From positions 1-61,600 of the forward strand of contig NZ_JXQZ01000081.1 in assembly GCF_000878135.1 (NCBI RefSeq): a DNA stretch of 61,600 bases. The letters are read 5' to 3'. This DNA comes from Frigoribacterium sp. MEB024 (GTDB lineage Bacteria > Actinomycetota > Actinomycetes > Actinomycetales > Microbacteriaceae). The notes below the pieces were generated by a model. That model was given only the letters and a program-made list of their open reading frames with translations. It was not told where the DNA came from and ran no database searches. A program made the position numbers and the translations under genes. This document shows positions 42,705 through 53,664 of the stretch, piece after piece. The first letter of the stretch is position 1; the number at the start of each line of letters is the position of its first letter.

Positions 42705-42842
42705 TTCTCGCATCGACGTCCCGCGTCACCGGCACCTGCCGGCGACACCAGCCTTGTCGTAGCGACGACGACCCTGCACCACCGGTCGACGTCGACGCGA
42801 CAGCCTACAGGCGCACGGACGACCACCACGAAGGAGAAAGAC

Positions 42843-43900
<1,058 letters not shown>

Positions 43901-43904
<4 letters not shown>

Positions 43905-44713
43905 CGTCGCGCGACGACGACGCCGCAGGGGCGGGTCCGACTGACGACAGCAGGCGGCTCGCGCCGGTCACGCCCCTCTTCGGTGCTTCGACCGGATCGC
44001 CGTCGTCCGACGCGAGGGTGGATACTGCGGCCCCGGATGGCCCGTCTCACGGTACCGAAGCCGTCCTGACGGCCATCAGCGCCCACTGGGTGGGCGACGC
44101 GTCCCCGCTGGCTTCGGAGGCCGACCACCCGTCTGCCCGAGGTTCTCGGGCGGGCGCGGCCGGGCGTCCCAAGGCGACCGGGTTCGACGATGAGTCCGAC
44201 GGTGGGCCGGAGGACCGAGAAGCGCAACAGCGACGGGCGGAGAACGTCAGTCTGCATGCCCTCTCGCGCCGCGGTGTGTCCTCGTTCGAGATGGAGAAGC
44301 TGCTCCGCTCTCGCGACCTCGACGAATCGGTCGTCGCCGACGAGATCGCTCGTCTCGAGCGGGTGGGTCTCCTCGACGACAGCGAACTCGCCGCGACCCT
44401 GGTCCGGTCGAAGCAAGAGCGCAAGGGGCTGGGCCGCGGGGCTGTCACGTCCGAACTCCGCGCCCGCGGCATCGACCCGTCGATCATCGACGAGGCCCTG
44501 TCCGACACGGACGACGACGAAGAGCAAGAACGTGCCGACGAATGGGCTCGCAAACGGGCCGGTTCGTTGCGCGGGCTCGACCGCGAGACGGCCGAGCGTC
44601 GCCTGAACGGGTATCTGATGCGCCGCGGCTACCGCTCCGAGGTCGTACGCCGTGCCATCGAGAAGGCCCTGCCCCGGGGTGGCAGCGGTCGCGGCGGCGT
44701 CCGCTTCGAGTGA
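43901..44713 (+). CDS. recX: Regulatory protein RecX
   Basis: 270 residues. The RecX three-helix repeats occupy about 105-265 ([63 protein letters not shown]). The first 100 residues are an unconserved Ser/Asp-rich extension, longer than in most RecX. It inhibits or modulates RecA filaments. ATG overlaps the recA stop (ATGA). Confidence 0.93.
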
Positions 44714-44736
44714 TCGGCTCGGGGGTGGCGGCGATC

Positions 44737-44742
44737 TACACT
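44737..44742 (+). promoter_or_regulatory. -10 element of a leaderless promoter (miaB)
   Basis: TACACT, eight bases before ATG 44751. Confidence 0.5.
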
Positions 44743-44750
44743 GAGTCACC

Positions 44751-46328
44751 ATGACGACGGTCGCCACCACCCGCATCCCCTCGGCCGTCGACGGCCCGGC
44801 CCGCACGTACGAGGTCCGTACCTTCGGGTGCCAGATGAACGTCCACGACTCCGAGCGGTTGAGTGGTTCGCTCGAGGCGGCCGGCTACGTGGCCGCCGAC
44901 GGAGCGGAGGCCGACATCGTCGTCATCAACACCTGCGCAGTGCGTGAGAACGCCGACAAGAAGCTCTACGGCACGCTGGGGACCCTCGCCGGCCTGAAGA
45001 AGAAGCGCGAAGGCATGCAGATCGCCGTCGGCGGGTGCCTGGCTCAGAAAGACAAAGACGTCATCCTCGACAGGGCGCCGTGGGTCGACGTGGTCTTCGG
45101 TACGCACAACATGGGTGCCCTGCCGACACTGCTCGAACGCGCGCGGCACAACGACGAGGCTCAGCTGGAGATCCTCGAGGCGCTCGACGTCTTCCCTTCG
45201 ACCTTGCCGACCAAGCGCGACTCCACACACAGCGGTTGGGTCTCGATCTCGGTCGGCTGCAACAACACCTGTACTTTCTGCATCGTCCCCTCTCTTCGGG
45301 GCAAGGAGAAGGACCGCCGACCCGGCGACATCCTCGCCGAGGTCCAGGCGCTCGTCGACGACGGTGCCGTCGAGGTGACGCTGCTCGGGCAGAACGTGAA
45401 CTCGTACGGTGTCGAGTTCGGCGATCGGTTCGCCTTCGGCAAGTTGCTGCGGGCCGTCGGGGCGATCCCCGGGCTCGAGCGGGTGCGCTTCACCAGTCCG
45501 CACCCGGCGTCCTTCACCGACGACGTCATCGCCGCCATGGCCGAGACGCCCGCCGTGATGCCGCAGTTGCACATGCCCCTGCAGTCGGGGTCCGACCGAG
45601 TGCTGCGGGCCATGCGGCGCAGCTACCGCAGCGAGAAGTTCCTCGGCATCATCGACCGTGTGCGCGCGGCCATGCCCGACGCCGCCATCAGCACCGACAT
45701 CATCGTCGGATTCCCCGGCGAGACCGAGGACGATTTCGCCGAGACCCTCCGGGTCGTCGAGCGGTCCCGGTTCGCATCGGCCTTCACGTTCCAGTACTCG
45801 GTGCGCCCCGGGACGCCCGCGGGCGACATGGCCGAGCAGATCCCGAAGGCCGTCGTCCAAGAACGGTTCGAGCGCTTGACGGCGGTGCAGGACCGCATCT
45901 CGGCCGAAGAGAACCGTCTCCGGGTCGGCCGTCCCGTCGAGGTCCTCGTGGCCACCGGCGAGGGGCGGAAGGATGTCTCCACGCACCGTCTTTCGGGTCG
46001 TGCCGAAGACAGCCGTCTCGTCCACTTCGAGGTACCGACGGGTGGTGCCGTCCCGCGACCCGGCGACGTCGTCAGCGTGAGGATCACCGACGCCGCACCG
46101 TTCTACCTGCTCGCCGATGCGATTGAAGGGCCGAAGTCCCTCTACGAGGTCCGTCGCACGCGCGCGGGCGACGCCTGGGACGCCGCGCAGGCCGCTTCGT
46201 GCGGGGTGCCGTCCGGGGGCGACGCGACCCGCGCCTCCTCGACCCGGCCGGCGAGGGTGAGCCTCGGTCTGCCCACGCTGCGGGTGGCGACGACACCGAT
46301 CTACAGCACGACCGACGACCTCCGCTGA
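44751..46328 (+). CDS. miaB: tRNA-2-methylthio-N6-dimethylallyladenosine synthase
   Basis: 525 residues. Radical-SAM methylthiotransferase. The N-terminal UPF0004 domain has Cys27, Cys62 and Cys96 for one cluster; the radical SAM CxxxCxxC is Cys168, Cys172, Cys175 ([10 protein letters not shown]); a TRAM domain spans about 385-455. It modifies A37 of tRNAs after MiaA, encoded next. The C-terminal stretch after about 470 is not conserved and contains a GCGCCTCC-type intergenic element at 46221-46239. Confidence 0.96.
   Translation: MTTVATTRIPSAVDGPARTYEVRTFGCQMNVHDSERLSGSLEAAGYVAADGAEADIVVINTCAVRENADKKLYGTLGTLAGLKKKREGMQIAVGGCLAQKDKDVILDRAPWVDVVFGTHNMGALPTLLERARHNDEAQLEILEALDVFPSTLPTKRDSTHSGWVSISVGCNNTCTFCIVPSLRGKEKDRRPGDILAEVQALVDDGAVEVTLLGQNVNSYGVEFGDRFAFGKLLRAVGAIPGLERVRFTSPHPASFTDDVIAAMAETPAVMPQLHMPLQSGSDRVLRAMRRSYRSEKFLGIIDRVRAAMPDAAISTDIIVGFPGETEDDFAETLRVVERSRFASAFTFQYSVRPGTPAGDMAEQIPKAVVQERFERLTAVQDRISAEENRLRVGRPVEVLVATGEGRKDVSTHRLSGRAEDSRLVHFEVPTGGAVPRPGDVVSVRITDAAPFYLLADAIEGPKSLYEVRRTRAGDAWDAAQAASCGVPSGGDATRASSTRPARVSLGLPTLRVATTPIYSTTDDLR
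46221..46239. repeat. GGAGGCGCG-family element inside the miaB tail
   Basis: GACGCGACCCGCGCCTCCT, identical to 31749-31767, encodes part of GDATRASS in the non-conserved C-terminus. Confidence 0.55.
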
Positions 46329-46329
46329 C

Positions 46330-47241
46330 GTGCTGGTCGCGATCGTCGGGGCGACCGGCACAGGGAAGTCCGCCTTCTCGCTGGACCTCGCCGAGGCACT
46401 GTCGGCCCGGGGCGAGACGGTCGAGATCGTCAACGCGGACGCCATGCAGCTCTACCGAGGAATGGACGTCGGTACGGCCAAGCTGCCGTTCACCGAGCGG
46501 CGAGGCATAGCGCATCATCTCCTCGACGTCCTCGACGTCACCGACGAGGCGAGCGTCGAGTGGTATCAGCGCGAAGCCAGGGGTCTCATCGACGGCATCG
46601 TGGCGCGCGGGGCGGTGCCGGTCCTCGTCGGTGGGTCCGGGCTCTACGTCTCGAGCGTGTTGTTCGACTTCCGGTTCCCCGGCACCGACCCCGCGATCCG
46701 GAGTGGTTACGAGGCGATCGCGGACGAGCGAGGGGCAGGGGCACTGTACGAGTTGCTGCGAGAGCGTGATCCGGCGTCCGCGACGTCGATCGGGCCTTCC
46801 AACGCCCGGCGTCTCGTCCGGGCGCTCGAGGTCGGGGACCTCACCGGACGCCCCCTCTCGGGAACGCTGCCCGAGAAATCGTCGCCGTGGCGGCCGTCGA
46901 GCGTTTTCGGTGTGGCCGAGGAGCGACCCGTGCTCGTCGAACGTCTCGACCGACGCGTCCACGAGATGTGGCGAGACGGTCTCGTCGACGAGGTACGGCG
47001 TCTGCTGCCTCTCGGGCTCGAGCGAGGGGTCACGGCGAGTCGGGCGATCGGCTACGCGCAGGCCGTCGCGCAGCTCCGGGGCGAACTCAGCGAGGGCGAC
47101 GCCATCGATGCCACGGCGGCCCTCACCCGTCGCTACGCCCGCCGCCAGGCGAGCTGGTTCCGCCGGTACGACGACGTCGAGTGGTCCCGCTCGGGCGACG
47201 CCCAGGCGATCGACCGGGCCGTGGCTAGGATTCTGGGGTGA
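46330..47241 (+). CDS. miaA: tRNA dimethylallyltransferase
   Basis: 303 residues. P-loop GATGTGKS at 7-14, catalytic Asp in [19 protein letters not shown], and the C-terminal ASRAIGYAQ and [14 protein letters not shown] motifs. Adds the dimethylallyl group to A37, the substrate for MiaB encoded just upstream. GTG start one base after the miaB stop. The 3' end contains the dapF promoter. Confidence 0.95.
   Translation: MLVAIVGATGTGKSAFSLDLAEALSARGETVEIVNADAMQLYRGMDVGTAKLPFTERRGIAHHLLDVLDVTDEASVEWYQREARGLIDGIVARGAVPVLVGGSGLYVSSVLFDFRFPGTDPAIRSGYEAIADERGAGALYELLRERDPASATSIGPSNARRLVRALEVGDLTGRPLSGTLPEKSSPWRPSSVFGVAEERPVLVERLDRRVHEMWRDGLVDEVRRLLPLGLERGVTASRAIGYAQAVAQLRGELSEGDAIDATAALTRRYARRQASWFRRYDDVEWSRSGDAQAIDRAVARILG
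47226..47231 (+). promoter_or_regulatory. -10 element of a leaderless promoter (dapF), inside miaA
   Basis: TAGGAT within the last codons of miaA, six bases before GTG 47238; it would free dapF from upstream transcription. Confidence 0.55.
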
Positions 47242-48116
47242 CCACCACGCTGCAGTTCACCAAGGGGCAGGGCACGGGCAACGATTTCGTCCTGTTCACC
47301 GATCCCGATGCGGGCACCGACCTGAACCCCGCCATGATCCGGGCCCTGGCGGACCGGAGGTTCGGGGTGGGTGGTGACGGGGTCATCCGTGCGGTCCGCA
47401 CGGCGGCGTTGTCCACCGAGGCGGGCCTGCTCGAGACCGAGCCGCGCGCCGAGTGGTTCATGGACTACCACAACGCCGACGGCAGCCCTGCCGAGATGTG
47501 CGGCAACGGCATCCGTGTCTTCGCGCGCTACCTCCTCGAGCGAGGGCTGGTCCAGCTGGGCGAGGACGACGTGCTCGTCGTCGGCACGCGGGCCGGCGCG
47601 CGCGAGGTGCGTCGCGACGGCACGGGTTTCCGCGTCGACCTGGGGCCGTGGAGACTCGGCGACGACGATCCGGTCGTCCGAGCGCGAGAGTTGCACGCCG
47701 CACGCCCCGGGCTGCCGATCTCGGTGGGCAACCCCCATGTGGTGGTCGCACTCGCCGGTGACGACGAACTGGACGGTCTCGACCTGACCTACGTGCCGAT
47801 CGTCGACCCGGCCCCGGCCGACGGGGCGAACGTCGAATTCGTGGTCCCGGCCGATCCGCTCGTGGTCGACGGGCTCGGTCGCATCCGCATGCGCGTCCAC
47901 GAACGCGGCAGTGGCGAGACCCTCTCGTGCGGCACCGGAGCGGCAGCGGCCGCGCTGGCGACGCGGTACTGGGCAGGAGCCTCGGCACCCGAGGCCTGGT
48001 TGGTCGAGGTTCCCGGCGGCGTCGTCGGCGTGTCGGTCAGCCATCACGCCGATGGCGAGCACGTCTCGCTCAGCGGGCCGGCCGAACTGGTCTTCACCGG
48101 CGCGCTCGAGCTCTGA
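47238..48116 (+). CDS. dapF: Diaminopimelate epimerase
   Basis: 292 residues. The two catalytic cysteines are Cys88 ([14 protein letters not shown]) and Cys231 ([10 protein letters not shown]). Converts LL- to meso-diaminopimelate for lysine and peptidoglycan. GTG overlaps the miaA stop (GTGA), yet it has its own -10 box, so both coupled and independent synthesis are possible. Confidence 0.97.
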   Translation: MTTTLQFTKGQGTGNDFVLFTDPDAGTDLNPAMIRALADRRFGVGGDGVIRAVRTAALSTEAGLLETEPRAEWFMDYHNADGSPAEMCGNGIRVFARYLLERGLVQLGEDDVLVVGTRAGAREVRRDGTGFRVDLGPWRLGDDDPVVRARELHAARPGLPISVGNPHVVVALAGDDELDGLDLTYVPIVDPAPADGANVEFVVPADPLVVDGLGRIRMRVHERGSGETLSCGTGAAAAALATRYWAGASAPEAWLVEVPGGVVGVSVSHHADGEHVSLSGPAELVFTGALEL

Positions 48117-48158
48117 GCCTCGGCGGGCGCGGCGTCCGGGTCTCGGCGAAGAGTCCGA

Positions 48159-48779
48159 TCAGCCGGCGTCGGTGAGACGCTCGGCGCGCAAGATCCGGTA
48201 TCCCTTGCTGGTGGAGGCGCGGGTCACGTCCACGACGTCGGCCATGGTCTCGTTCATCCAGCGCTGGAGGGAGTCGGCCCCCAAGTTCTTCTGCACGACC
48301 AGCCACGCGTCCGACCCCACGTCGAGGCGGGGGAGCCACCGTTCGAGCAGGGAGTGCAGTTCGGCCTTGCCGACCCGGATCGGCGGGTTCGACCAGATCG
48401 TCGCGAAGCGCAGGCCGTCGGGAACACCGTCGGGGGTCACGGCGTTGACGTTCTCGAGGCCGACCGACCGCGCGTTCTCGCGCACGAGGTCGAGCACTCT
48501 CTCGTTCACGTCGACGGCCCAGACCGTCGCGTCGGGTGACGACAACGCGAGGCTCAGTGTGATGGGGCCCCAGCCGCACCCGACGTCCAGCAGATGGCCC
48601 GCCCTCGGCGGCGTCGGCGTGCCCGCCAGCAACACCGAGGTGCCGGGGTCCACGCGGCCCGGGCTGAAGACGCCCGCGGCCGTGGTGAGCGTCAACTCAC
48701 GCCCCGCGAGGACGACGTCGATCGTCCTGGGCTTGGCCGCGCTGCCGGGCTGGGGTGAGAAGTAGTGCTCGCTGGCCAT
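48159..48779 (-). CDS. Class I SAM methyltransferase (RsmC/RlmG-like)
   Basis: 206 residues. SAM motif I LLDVGCGWGPITL at about 63-75, acidic residue after AVD near 90, and the N-methylating catalytic motif IWSNPPIRVGK at 128-138. This is the MTS-domain family of 16S/23S rRNA guanine methyltransferases, here as a single domain. Starts at MASEHYFSPQPG; TAGGTT (48792-48787) ends seven bases before the ATG. Longer frames overlap hflX's promoter region. Confidence 0.9.
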   Translation of the reverse strand: MASEHYFSPQPGSAAKPRTIDVVLAGRELTLTTAAGVFSPGRVDPGTSVLLAGTPTPPRAGHLLDVGCGWGPITLSLALSSPDATVWAVDVNERVLDLVRENARSVGLENVNAVTPDGVPDGLRFATIWSNPPIRVGKAELHSLLERWLPRLDVGSDAWLVVQKNLGADSLQRWMNETMADVVDVTRASTSKGYRILRAERLTDAG

Positions 48780-48786
48780 GCTCGCC

Positions 48787-48792
48787 AACCTA
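48787..48792 (-). promoter_or_regulatory. -10 element of a leaderless promoter (methyltransferase gene)
   Basis: TAGGTT on the minus strand, seven bases before the ATG at 48779. Confidence 0.6.
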
Positions 48793-48842
48793 CCGAACAT
48801 CCGCAGGGGCATCGTTCCCTGCTCTCCGCACACCGAAAGGGT

Positions 48843-48848
48843 TAGTAT
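48843..48848 (+). promoter_or_regulatory. -10 element of a leaderless promoter (hflX)
   Basis: TAGTAT, seven bases before ATG 48856. Confidence 0.65.
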
Positions 48849-48855
48849 CACCCCG

Positions 48856-50403
48856 ATGACAGACCACACCACGACACCGCTCGACTCCGAGCGGAACGAC
48901 CAGCCCGACGACGTCGTCGCGCGCGTCCTCGATCGTGCGGCCCAGAGGGCCTCCGGTTACACCGTCTTCTCGCCCGCCCAGGCCATCCAGACGCGCTCGC
49001 TTCACGACGGGAGCGGCTCCGACGGTGACCAGTCGGAGCGCGACGATCGCCAGGCCCTCCGCCGCGTCGCAGGCCTCTCGACCGAACTGCAGGACGTCAC
49101 CGAGGTCGAGTACCGCCAACTGCGCCTCGAGAACGTCGTCCTCATCGGCGTGTACTCGCAGGGTTCGATGTCCGACGCCGAGAACTCCCTGCGTGAGCTC
49201 GCCGCCTTGGCCGAGACGGCGGGCGCCGTCGTCCTCGACGGGCTGCTGCAGCGACGACCGAACCCCGACCCGAGCACGTACCTGGGCAAGGGCAAAGCCG
49301 AAGAGCTGCGGGGAACGGTCGCAGCCCTCGGTGCCGACACCGTCATCGCCGACACCGAACTGGCCCCCAGCCAGCGTCGCGCCCTCGAGGACGTGGTCAA
49401 GGTGAAGGTGATCGACCGCACCGCCGTGATCCTCGACATCTTCAGCCAGCACGCCAAGAGCCGCGAGGGAAAGGCGCAGGTCGAACTGGCCCAGCTCGAG
49501 TACCTCCTGCCGCGCCTCCGCGGTTGGGGCGAGTCGATGTCGCGCCAGGCCGGTGGGCAAGTCGGAGGCGCGGGTGCCGGTATGGGCAGCCGCGGGCCCG
49601 GTGAGACCAAGATCGAGCTCGACCGGCGCCGCATCCACACCCGCATGGCCCGGCTCCGCAAGCAGATCAAAGAGATGAAGCCCGCCCGCGATGCCAAGCG
49701 GGCCAACCGTGACCGCAACGAGGTGCCCACCGTCGCCATCGCCGGGTACACGAACGCCGGGAAGTCCAGTCTCCTGAACCGGTTGACGAGTGCGGGCGTC
49801 CTGGTCGAGAACGCGCTGTTCGCGACCCTCGACGCGACGGTCCGCAAGAGCGTGACGGCGGACGGCCGTCCCTTCACGTACGCGGACACCGTCGGATTCG
49901 TGCGCAACCTGCCGCACCAGCTGGTCGAGGCCTTCCGGTCGACGCTCGAAGAGGTCGAGGCGTCCGACGTGATCGTGCACGTCGTCGACGGGTCGCACCC
50001 CGACCCTGCCGCACAGCTCGCCACCGTCCGCGACGTCATCGCCGAAGTCGACGGTCGTGACATCGCCGAGATCGTCGTCTACAACAAGAGTGACCTCGTC
50101 GACGACGACCAGCGTCTCGTCCTGCTCGGGCTCGAGCCGACGGCGGTCTTCGTCTCGGCACGGACGGGCGAGGGAATCGACGAGCTGCTGGCTCGCATCG
50201 CAGCCGTCCTGCCCGAACCCGAGATCGAGCTCGACCTGTTGGTGCCGTACGACCGGGGCGACGTCGTCTCCCACCTCCACGACTCAGGCCGCATCGTCAG
50301 CACCGACTACGAAGAAGAAGGCACACGGGTCCACGCCCGTGTGTACCCGAGCGACGTCGCCGGGCTGACGCCGTACATGGCTCCCGTGGGCGTGGGGCGC
50401 TGA
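48856..50403 (+). CDS. hflX: Ribosome-splitting GTPase HflX
   Basis: 515 residues. N-terminal HflX domain (about 70-290, with GLLQRRPNPDPSTYLGKGKAEEL), Gly-rich linker GAGAGMGSRGPGETK, then a G domain: G1 GYTNAGKS at 297-304, G3 DTVGFVRNLP near 338-347, G4 NKSD near 412. Rescues stalled ribosomes under heat or antibiotic stress; in mycobacteria it affects macrolide tolerance. Leaderless start. It ends at a very strong bidirectional hairpin before lexA. Confidence 0.96.
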   Translation: MTDHTTTPLDSERNDQPDDVVARVLDRAAQRASGYTVFSPAQAIQTRSLHDGSGSDGDQSERDDRQALRRVAGLSTELQDVTEVEYRQLRLENVVLIGVYSQGSMSDAENSLRELAALAETAGAVVLDGLLQRRPNPDPSTYLGKGKAEELRGTVAALGADTVIADTELAPSQRRALEDVVKVKVIDRTAVILDIFSQHAKSREGKAQVELAQLEYLLPRLRGWGESMSRQAGGQVGGAGAGMGSRGPGETKIELDRRRIHTRMARLRKQIKEMKPARDAKRANRDRNEVPTVAIAGYTNAGKSSLLNRLTSAGVLVENALFATLDATVRKSVTADGRPFTYADTVGFVRNLPHQLVEAFRSTLEEVEASDVIVHVVDGSHPDPAAQLATVRDVIAEVDGRDIAEIVVYNKSDLVDDDQRLVLLGLEPTAVFVSARTGEGIDELLARIAAVLPEPEIELDLLVPYDRGDVVSHLHDSGRIVSTDYEEEGTRVHARVYPSDVAGLTPYMAPVGVGR

Positions 50404-50424
50404 CGCCGGGCCCCGCACCGTCGA

Positions 50425-50467
50425 ACGACGAAGCGCCGACCACCTGTGGTGGTCGGCGCTTCGTCGT
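50425..50467. terminator. Bidirectional terminator between hflX and lexA
   Basis: Perfect 20-base arms (ACGACGAAGCGCCGACCACC and complement) with a TGT loop, the most stable hairpin in the window. Confidence 0.88.
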
Positions 50468-50499
50468 CCTCGGGGCGGATCGCCACCGCGGGCAGGGGA

Positions 50500-51213
50500 T
50501 CAGACGGAGCGCAACACGGCGACGACCTTGCCGACGATCTGTGCATGGTCGCCGACGATGGGCTCGAACGCGCTGTTGCGGGGAAGCAACCAGGTGTGGC
50601 CGTCTCGCTGGCGGAAGACCTTGACGGTCGCTTCGTCGTCGAGCATGGCCGCGACGATGTCACCGTTCTCGGCGTCCTGCTGCTGCCGTACGACGACCCA
50701 GTCCCCGTCGCAGATGGCCGCGTCGATCATCGAGTCGCCGACCACCCGCAACATGAACAGTTCGCCCTTGCCGACGAGTTGACGCGGTAGGGGCATCACG
50801 TCCTCGATCTGCTGCTCGGCCGTGATCGGGATGCCGGCGGCGATCCGTCCCACCATGGGGACGTGAGCCGTGTCGCCGTCGTCACTCGTGGTGAAGACCG
50901 TGGCCGGAGCCACCGCCGGGGCCGTCGCGTCCACGAGGACCTCCAGGGCTCGGGGACGGTTCGGGTCACGGCGGATCTTGCCGGCGAGTTCGAGCTGGTT
51001 CAACTGGTGCGTGACGCTCGACAGGGACTTGAGGCCGACGGCGTCGCCGATCTCGCGCATGCTGGGGGGATACCCGCGGTGGCCGATGCTCTCGGTGATG
51101 GCGGCGAGGATCGACGCTTGCTTCGCCGTCAACTCCTTGCGGGGGAGGACGCCGGGATCGAGCTGACGGGGGGCGTCGGGGGCCGCCTGCGGGGTGCGCT
51201 TCGGGTCGCTCAT
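50500..51213 (-). CDS. lexA: LexA repressor
   Basis: 237 residues. N-terminal winged helix (about 27-93, [25 protein letters not shown]), cleavage site Ala126-Gly127 in GRIAAGIPI, catalytic Ser161 (GDSMIDAAI) and Lys198 (EATVKVF). Represses SOS genes until RecA filaments stimulate self-cleavage. AGGAGA precedes the ATG. A LexA box at 51294-51309 overlaps its -35, so it is autoregulated. Confidence 0.98.
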   Translation of the reverse strand: MSDPKRTPQAAPDAPRQLDPGVLPRKELTAKQASILAAITESIGHRGYPPSMREIGDAVGLKSLSSVTHQLNQLELAGKIRRDPNRPRALEVLVDATAPAVAPATVFTTSDDGDTAHVPMVGRIAAGIPITAEQQIEDVMPLPRQLVGKGELFMLRVVGDSMIDAAICDGDWVVVRQQQDAENGDIVAAMLDDEATVKVFRQRDGHTWLLPRNSAFEPIVGDHAQIVGKVVAVLRSV

Positions 51214-51268
51214 GGGTCTCCTGCCGTCGATGTCGGTGGTCCCTGTTTGACTCCTACCACCGATCGAA

Positions 51269-51296
51269 ACCGTATCCGATCAGGCGGTGTCGACAA
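51269..51296 (-). promoter_or_regulatory. lexA promoter
   Basis: On the minus strand TTGTCG (51296-51291), a 16-base spacer and TACGGT (51274-51269). Confidence 0.55.
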
Positions 51297-51309
51297 AACA
51301 CATGTTCGA
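51294..51309. promoter_or_regulatory. LexA box, lexA side
   Basis: CAAAACACATGTTCGA: right half GTTCGA perfect, left half degenerate (AAC kept). Confidence 0.6.
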
Positions 51310-51371
51310 GTGTGTCGCGTTCTCGCTCGCAGATCGACACCGATTTAGACCTGAATTACCCATCACAGGGG

Positions 51372-51400
51372 TTGAAAGCACCGGCAATCGAATGTATGTT
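51372..51400 (+). promoter_or_regulatory. Promoter of the DivS-like gene
   Basis: TTGAAA (51372-51377), 17-base spacer, TATGTT (51395-51400): the best sigma-A-type match in the window. The -10 lies inside the LexA box. Confidence 0.75.
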
Positions 51401-51403
51401 CGG
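51388..51403. promoter_or_regulatory. LexA box of the DivS-like gene
   Basis: TCGAATGTATGTTCGG, matching TCGAAC-N4-GTTCGA at 10 of 12 fixed positions and covering the -10. Confidence 0.82.
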
Positions 51404-51485
51404 AACACGTCTTCGTGTCCGGCATTCCCGGCCGAGTGCCGGGCACGAACTCGTCCCCTGTCTTCCACGGTGAAAGGACCACCTC

Positions 51486-51854
51486 ATGAGCGTCACCTCA
51501 GCATCAGCAGTTGCGTCCCCCGTCGACTCGACCCGAGTCGTGCGCACGCGTCTGCGCATCACCCGGCGGGGCCGCGCGGTCGTCGCCGCGCTCGTGGCGG
51601 TCCCGCTCGTCGTCGTGGCAGGCGCGCTCGTCCTCAACGGCGGCGGCGCGGTCGCGTCCGACACGACTGGTGCCACCGAGTTCCAGCACGTGACCGTCGA
51701 CGGTGGCGAGACGCTCTGGCAGGTCGCGTCAGAGATCGACCCCGACGCCGATCCTCGCGACGTCATCGCCGACCTCGTCTCGCTCAACAATCTCCCGAGC
51801 GCCGAGGTCTCCGCCGGTCAGAGCCTCGCGGTCCCCGCTCAGTACGCTCGCTGA
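51486..51854 (+). CDS. divS: LysM-domain membrane protein, DivS/Rv2719c-like SOS division inhibitor
   Basis: 122 residues. Cytoplasmic Arg-rich N-terminus, one membrane segment (about 35-54), and an external LysM domain (about 67-118, HVTVDGGETLWQVASEI..LNNLPSAEVSAGQSLAVP). Divergence from lexA plus a LexA box over its promoter match DivS of Corynebacterium and Rv2719c of mycobacteria, which block division after DNA damage. These homologues are related by context more than by sequence, so the function is inferred. GAAAGGA precedes the ATG. Confidence 0.82.
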   Translation: MSVTSASAVASPVDSTRVVRTRLRITRRGRAVVAALVAVPLVVVAGALVLNGGGAVASDTTGATEFQHVTVDGGETLWQVASEIDPDADPRDVIADLVSLNNLPSAEVSAGQSLAVPAQYAR

Positions 51855-51943
51855 GGCGTCGTCGTCGACGAGGTGAGCGGTCCGGCCCTCAGGCATCGTG
51901 TCTCCTCGATGGCGACAGCCCCGACACATCGTCGGCCCGCCCG

Positions 51944-51949
51944 TACGAT
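51944..51949 (+). promoter_or_regulatory. -10 element of a leaderless promoter (hisC)
   Basis: TACGAT, six bases before GTG 51956. Confidence 0.6.
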
Positions 51950-51955
51950 GGTGGG

Positions 51956-53041
51956 GTGTCCTTCAGTCTCGACGACCTGCCCATCCGTGACGATCTCCGG
52001 AGATTGACGCCGTACGGCGCTCCCCAGAAGAAGGTCCCGGTCGCTCTCAACGTCAACGAGAACACGCATCCCATTCCCGAAGACGTCGCACGTGACATCG
52101 TCGAGTCGGTGGCCCGGGCGGTCCTCGACGTCAACAGGTACCCCGATCGCGAGTTCACGACACTTCGCGACTCGCTGGCTGCTTACCTCGGGCACGATCT
52201 GACCCGCGACAACATCTGGGCGGCGAACGGCTCCAACGAGGTCATCCAGCAGCTCCTCCAGGCCTTCGGTGGCCCGGGCCGCTCGGTCCTGGGGTTCCCT
52301 CCCACCTATTCGATGCACTCGATCATCGCCACGGGCACCGGCAGCCGATGGGTCGAGGGGCGTCGTGACGAGGGGTTCCGCATCTCGCCCGAGACCGCGG
52401 TCTCCGAGATCGAGCGCACCCGTCCCGACATCGTCTTCTTCTGCGGACCGAACAACCCCACGGGCACCCCTCTCGACCTCGCCACGATCGAGGCTGCCTA
52501 CGACGCGACGGACGGCATCGTCTTCGTCGACGAGGCCTACGCCGAGTTCATGCCGGCCGATCAGCCGACGGCACTGACCCTCCTGGCGGGCCGCGAACGG
52601 CTGGTCGTGTCCCGCACGATGAGCAAGGCGTTCGCGTTCGCCGGTGCCCGGGTCGGCTACCTGGCCGCGCACCCGGCCGTGGCCGACGCGTTGCGTCTCG
52701 TGCGCCTCCCGTACCACCTCTCGTCCCTGACGCAGGCGGCGGCCGTCGCCGCGCTCTCGCACGCGAGCGAGATGCTCGCCATGGTCGACGACATCAAGGC
52801 CCAGCGTGACCGCATCGTGCACGAGTTGACCGAGCTCGGGTACGAGCCGTGGCCCACCTGGTCGAACTTCGTCCTCTTCGGTGGGGTCGACGATCCGACC
52901 GACGTCTTCGAGCGTCTGCTCGAACGGGGCGTCATCGTCCGCAACCTCGGCATCCCGAACCACCTGAGGGTCAGCGCGGGCACCGAGGCCGAGACCACCG
53001 CGTTCCTCGAGGTGCTCCGCGACATTAGGCTCTCTTCGTGA
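51956..53041 (+). CDS. hisC: Histidinol-phosphate aminotransferase
   Basis: 361 residues; PLP enzyme of fold type I. PLP lysine Lys224 in [17 protein letters not shown], substrate-side motifs [39 protein letters not shown] and DEAYAEF. Seventh step of histidine synthesis; may also serve aromatic amino acids. First gene of hisC-hisB-hisH-priA. No hisD, hisG, hisF or hisI is in the window. Confidence 0.96.
   Translation: MSFSLDDLPIRDDLRRLTPYGAPQKKVPVALNVNENTHPIPEDVARDIVESVARAVLDVNRYPDREFTTLRDSLAAYLGHDLTRDNIWAANGSNEVIQQLLQAFGGPGRSVLGFPPTYSMHSIIATGTGSRWVEGRRDEGFRISPETAVSEIERTRPDIVFFCGPNNPTGTPLDLATIEAAYDATDGIVFVDEAYAEFMPADQPTALTLLAGRERLVVSRTMSKAFAFAGARVGYLAAHPAVADALRLVRLPYHLSSLTQAAAVAALSHASEMLAMVDDIKAQRDRIVHELTELGYEPWPTWSNFVLFGGVDDPTDVFERLLERGVIVRNLGIPNHLRVSAGTEAETTAFLEVLRDIRLSS
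53026..53031 (+). promoter_or_regulatory. -10 element of a leaderless promoter (hisB), inside hisC
   Basis: TAGGCT in the final codons of hisC, six bases before GTG 53038. Confidence 0.5.
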
Positions 53042-53664
53042 CCGACGTGACCGAGACGACCCGTGCCTCCCGTACCGCCTCCCTCTCGCGCGAGACGAGC
53101 GAGTCCAGCATCACGCTCGCCCTCGACCTCGACGGTTCGGGCCGATCGACGGTCGACTCGTCGGTGCCGTTCTTCGACCACCTCCTGACGGCGTTGTCGA
53201 AGCACTCCCTGATCGACCTCGAGGTCGCCGCCAAGGGCGACACGCACATCGACGTCCACCACACCGTCGAAGACATCGGCATCACGTTCGGCACCGCCTT
53301 GAAGCAGGCGCTCGGCGACAAATCGGGCATCTCGCGCTACGGTGACGCGCTCGTCCCGCTCGACGAGGCCCTCGTGCAGGCGGTCGTCGACGTGTCGGGG
53401 CGTCCGTACCTCGTGCACACGGGTGAGCCAGAGGGCTTCGAGTACCACCTCATCGGCGGGCACTTCACCGGCTCGATGGTCCGGCACGTCTTCGAGGCGA
53501 TCACCTTCCACGCCGGCATCACCGTGCACGTCCGTGTGCTGGGCGGGCGTGATCCGCACCACATCGCCGAGGCCGAGTTCAAGGCGTTCGCCCGGGCGCT
53601 CCGTCAGGCCGTCCAGCCCGACCCGCGCGTCAGTGGCATCCCGTCGACGAAGGGCGCCCTGTGA
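53038..53664 (+). CDS. hisB: Imidazoleglycerol-phosphate dehydratase
   Basis: 208 residues; the monofunctional dehydratase without a HisN-type phosphatase domain. Metal-binding His motifs FFDHLLTAL and DVHHTVEDI, then the mirrored [15 protein letters not shown] and [20 protein letters not shown] overlaps the hisC stop (GTGA) and hisH overlaps its end. Confidence 0.97.
   Translation: MTDVTETTRASRTASLSRETSESSITLALDLDGSGRSTVDSSVPFFDHLLTALSKHSLIDLEVAAKGDTHIDVHHTVEDIGITFGTALKQALGDKSGISRYGDALVPLDEALVQAVVDVSGRPYLVHTGEPEGFEYHLIGGHFTGSMVRHVFEAITFHAGITVHVRVLGGRDPHHIAEAEFKAFARALRQAVQPDPRVSGIPSTKGAL

Noticed and set aside
48790-50280. 496-codon minus-strand frame opposite hflX
   Set aside because: Shadow frame; hflX has full GTPase motifs.
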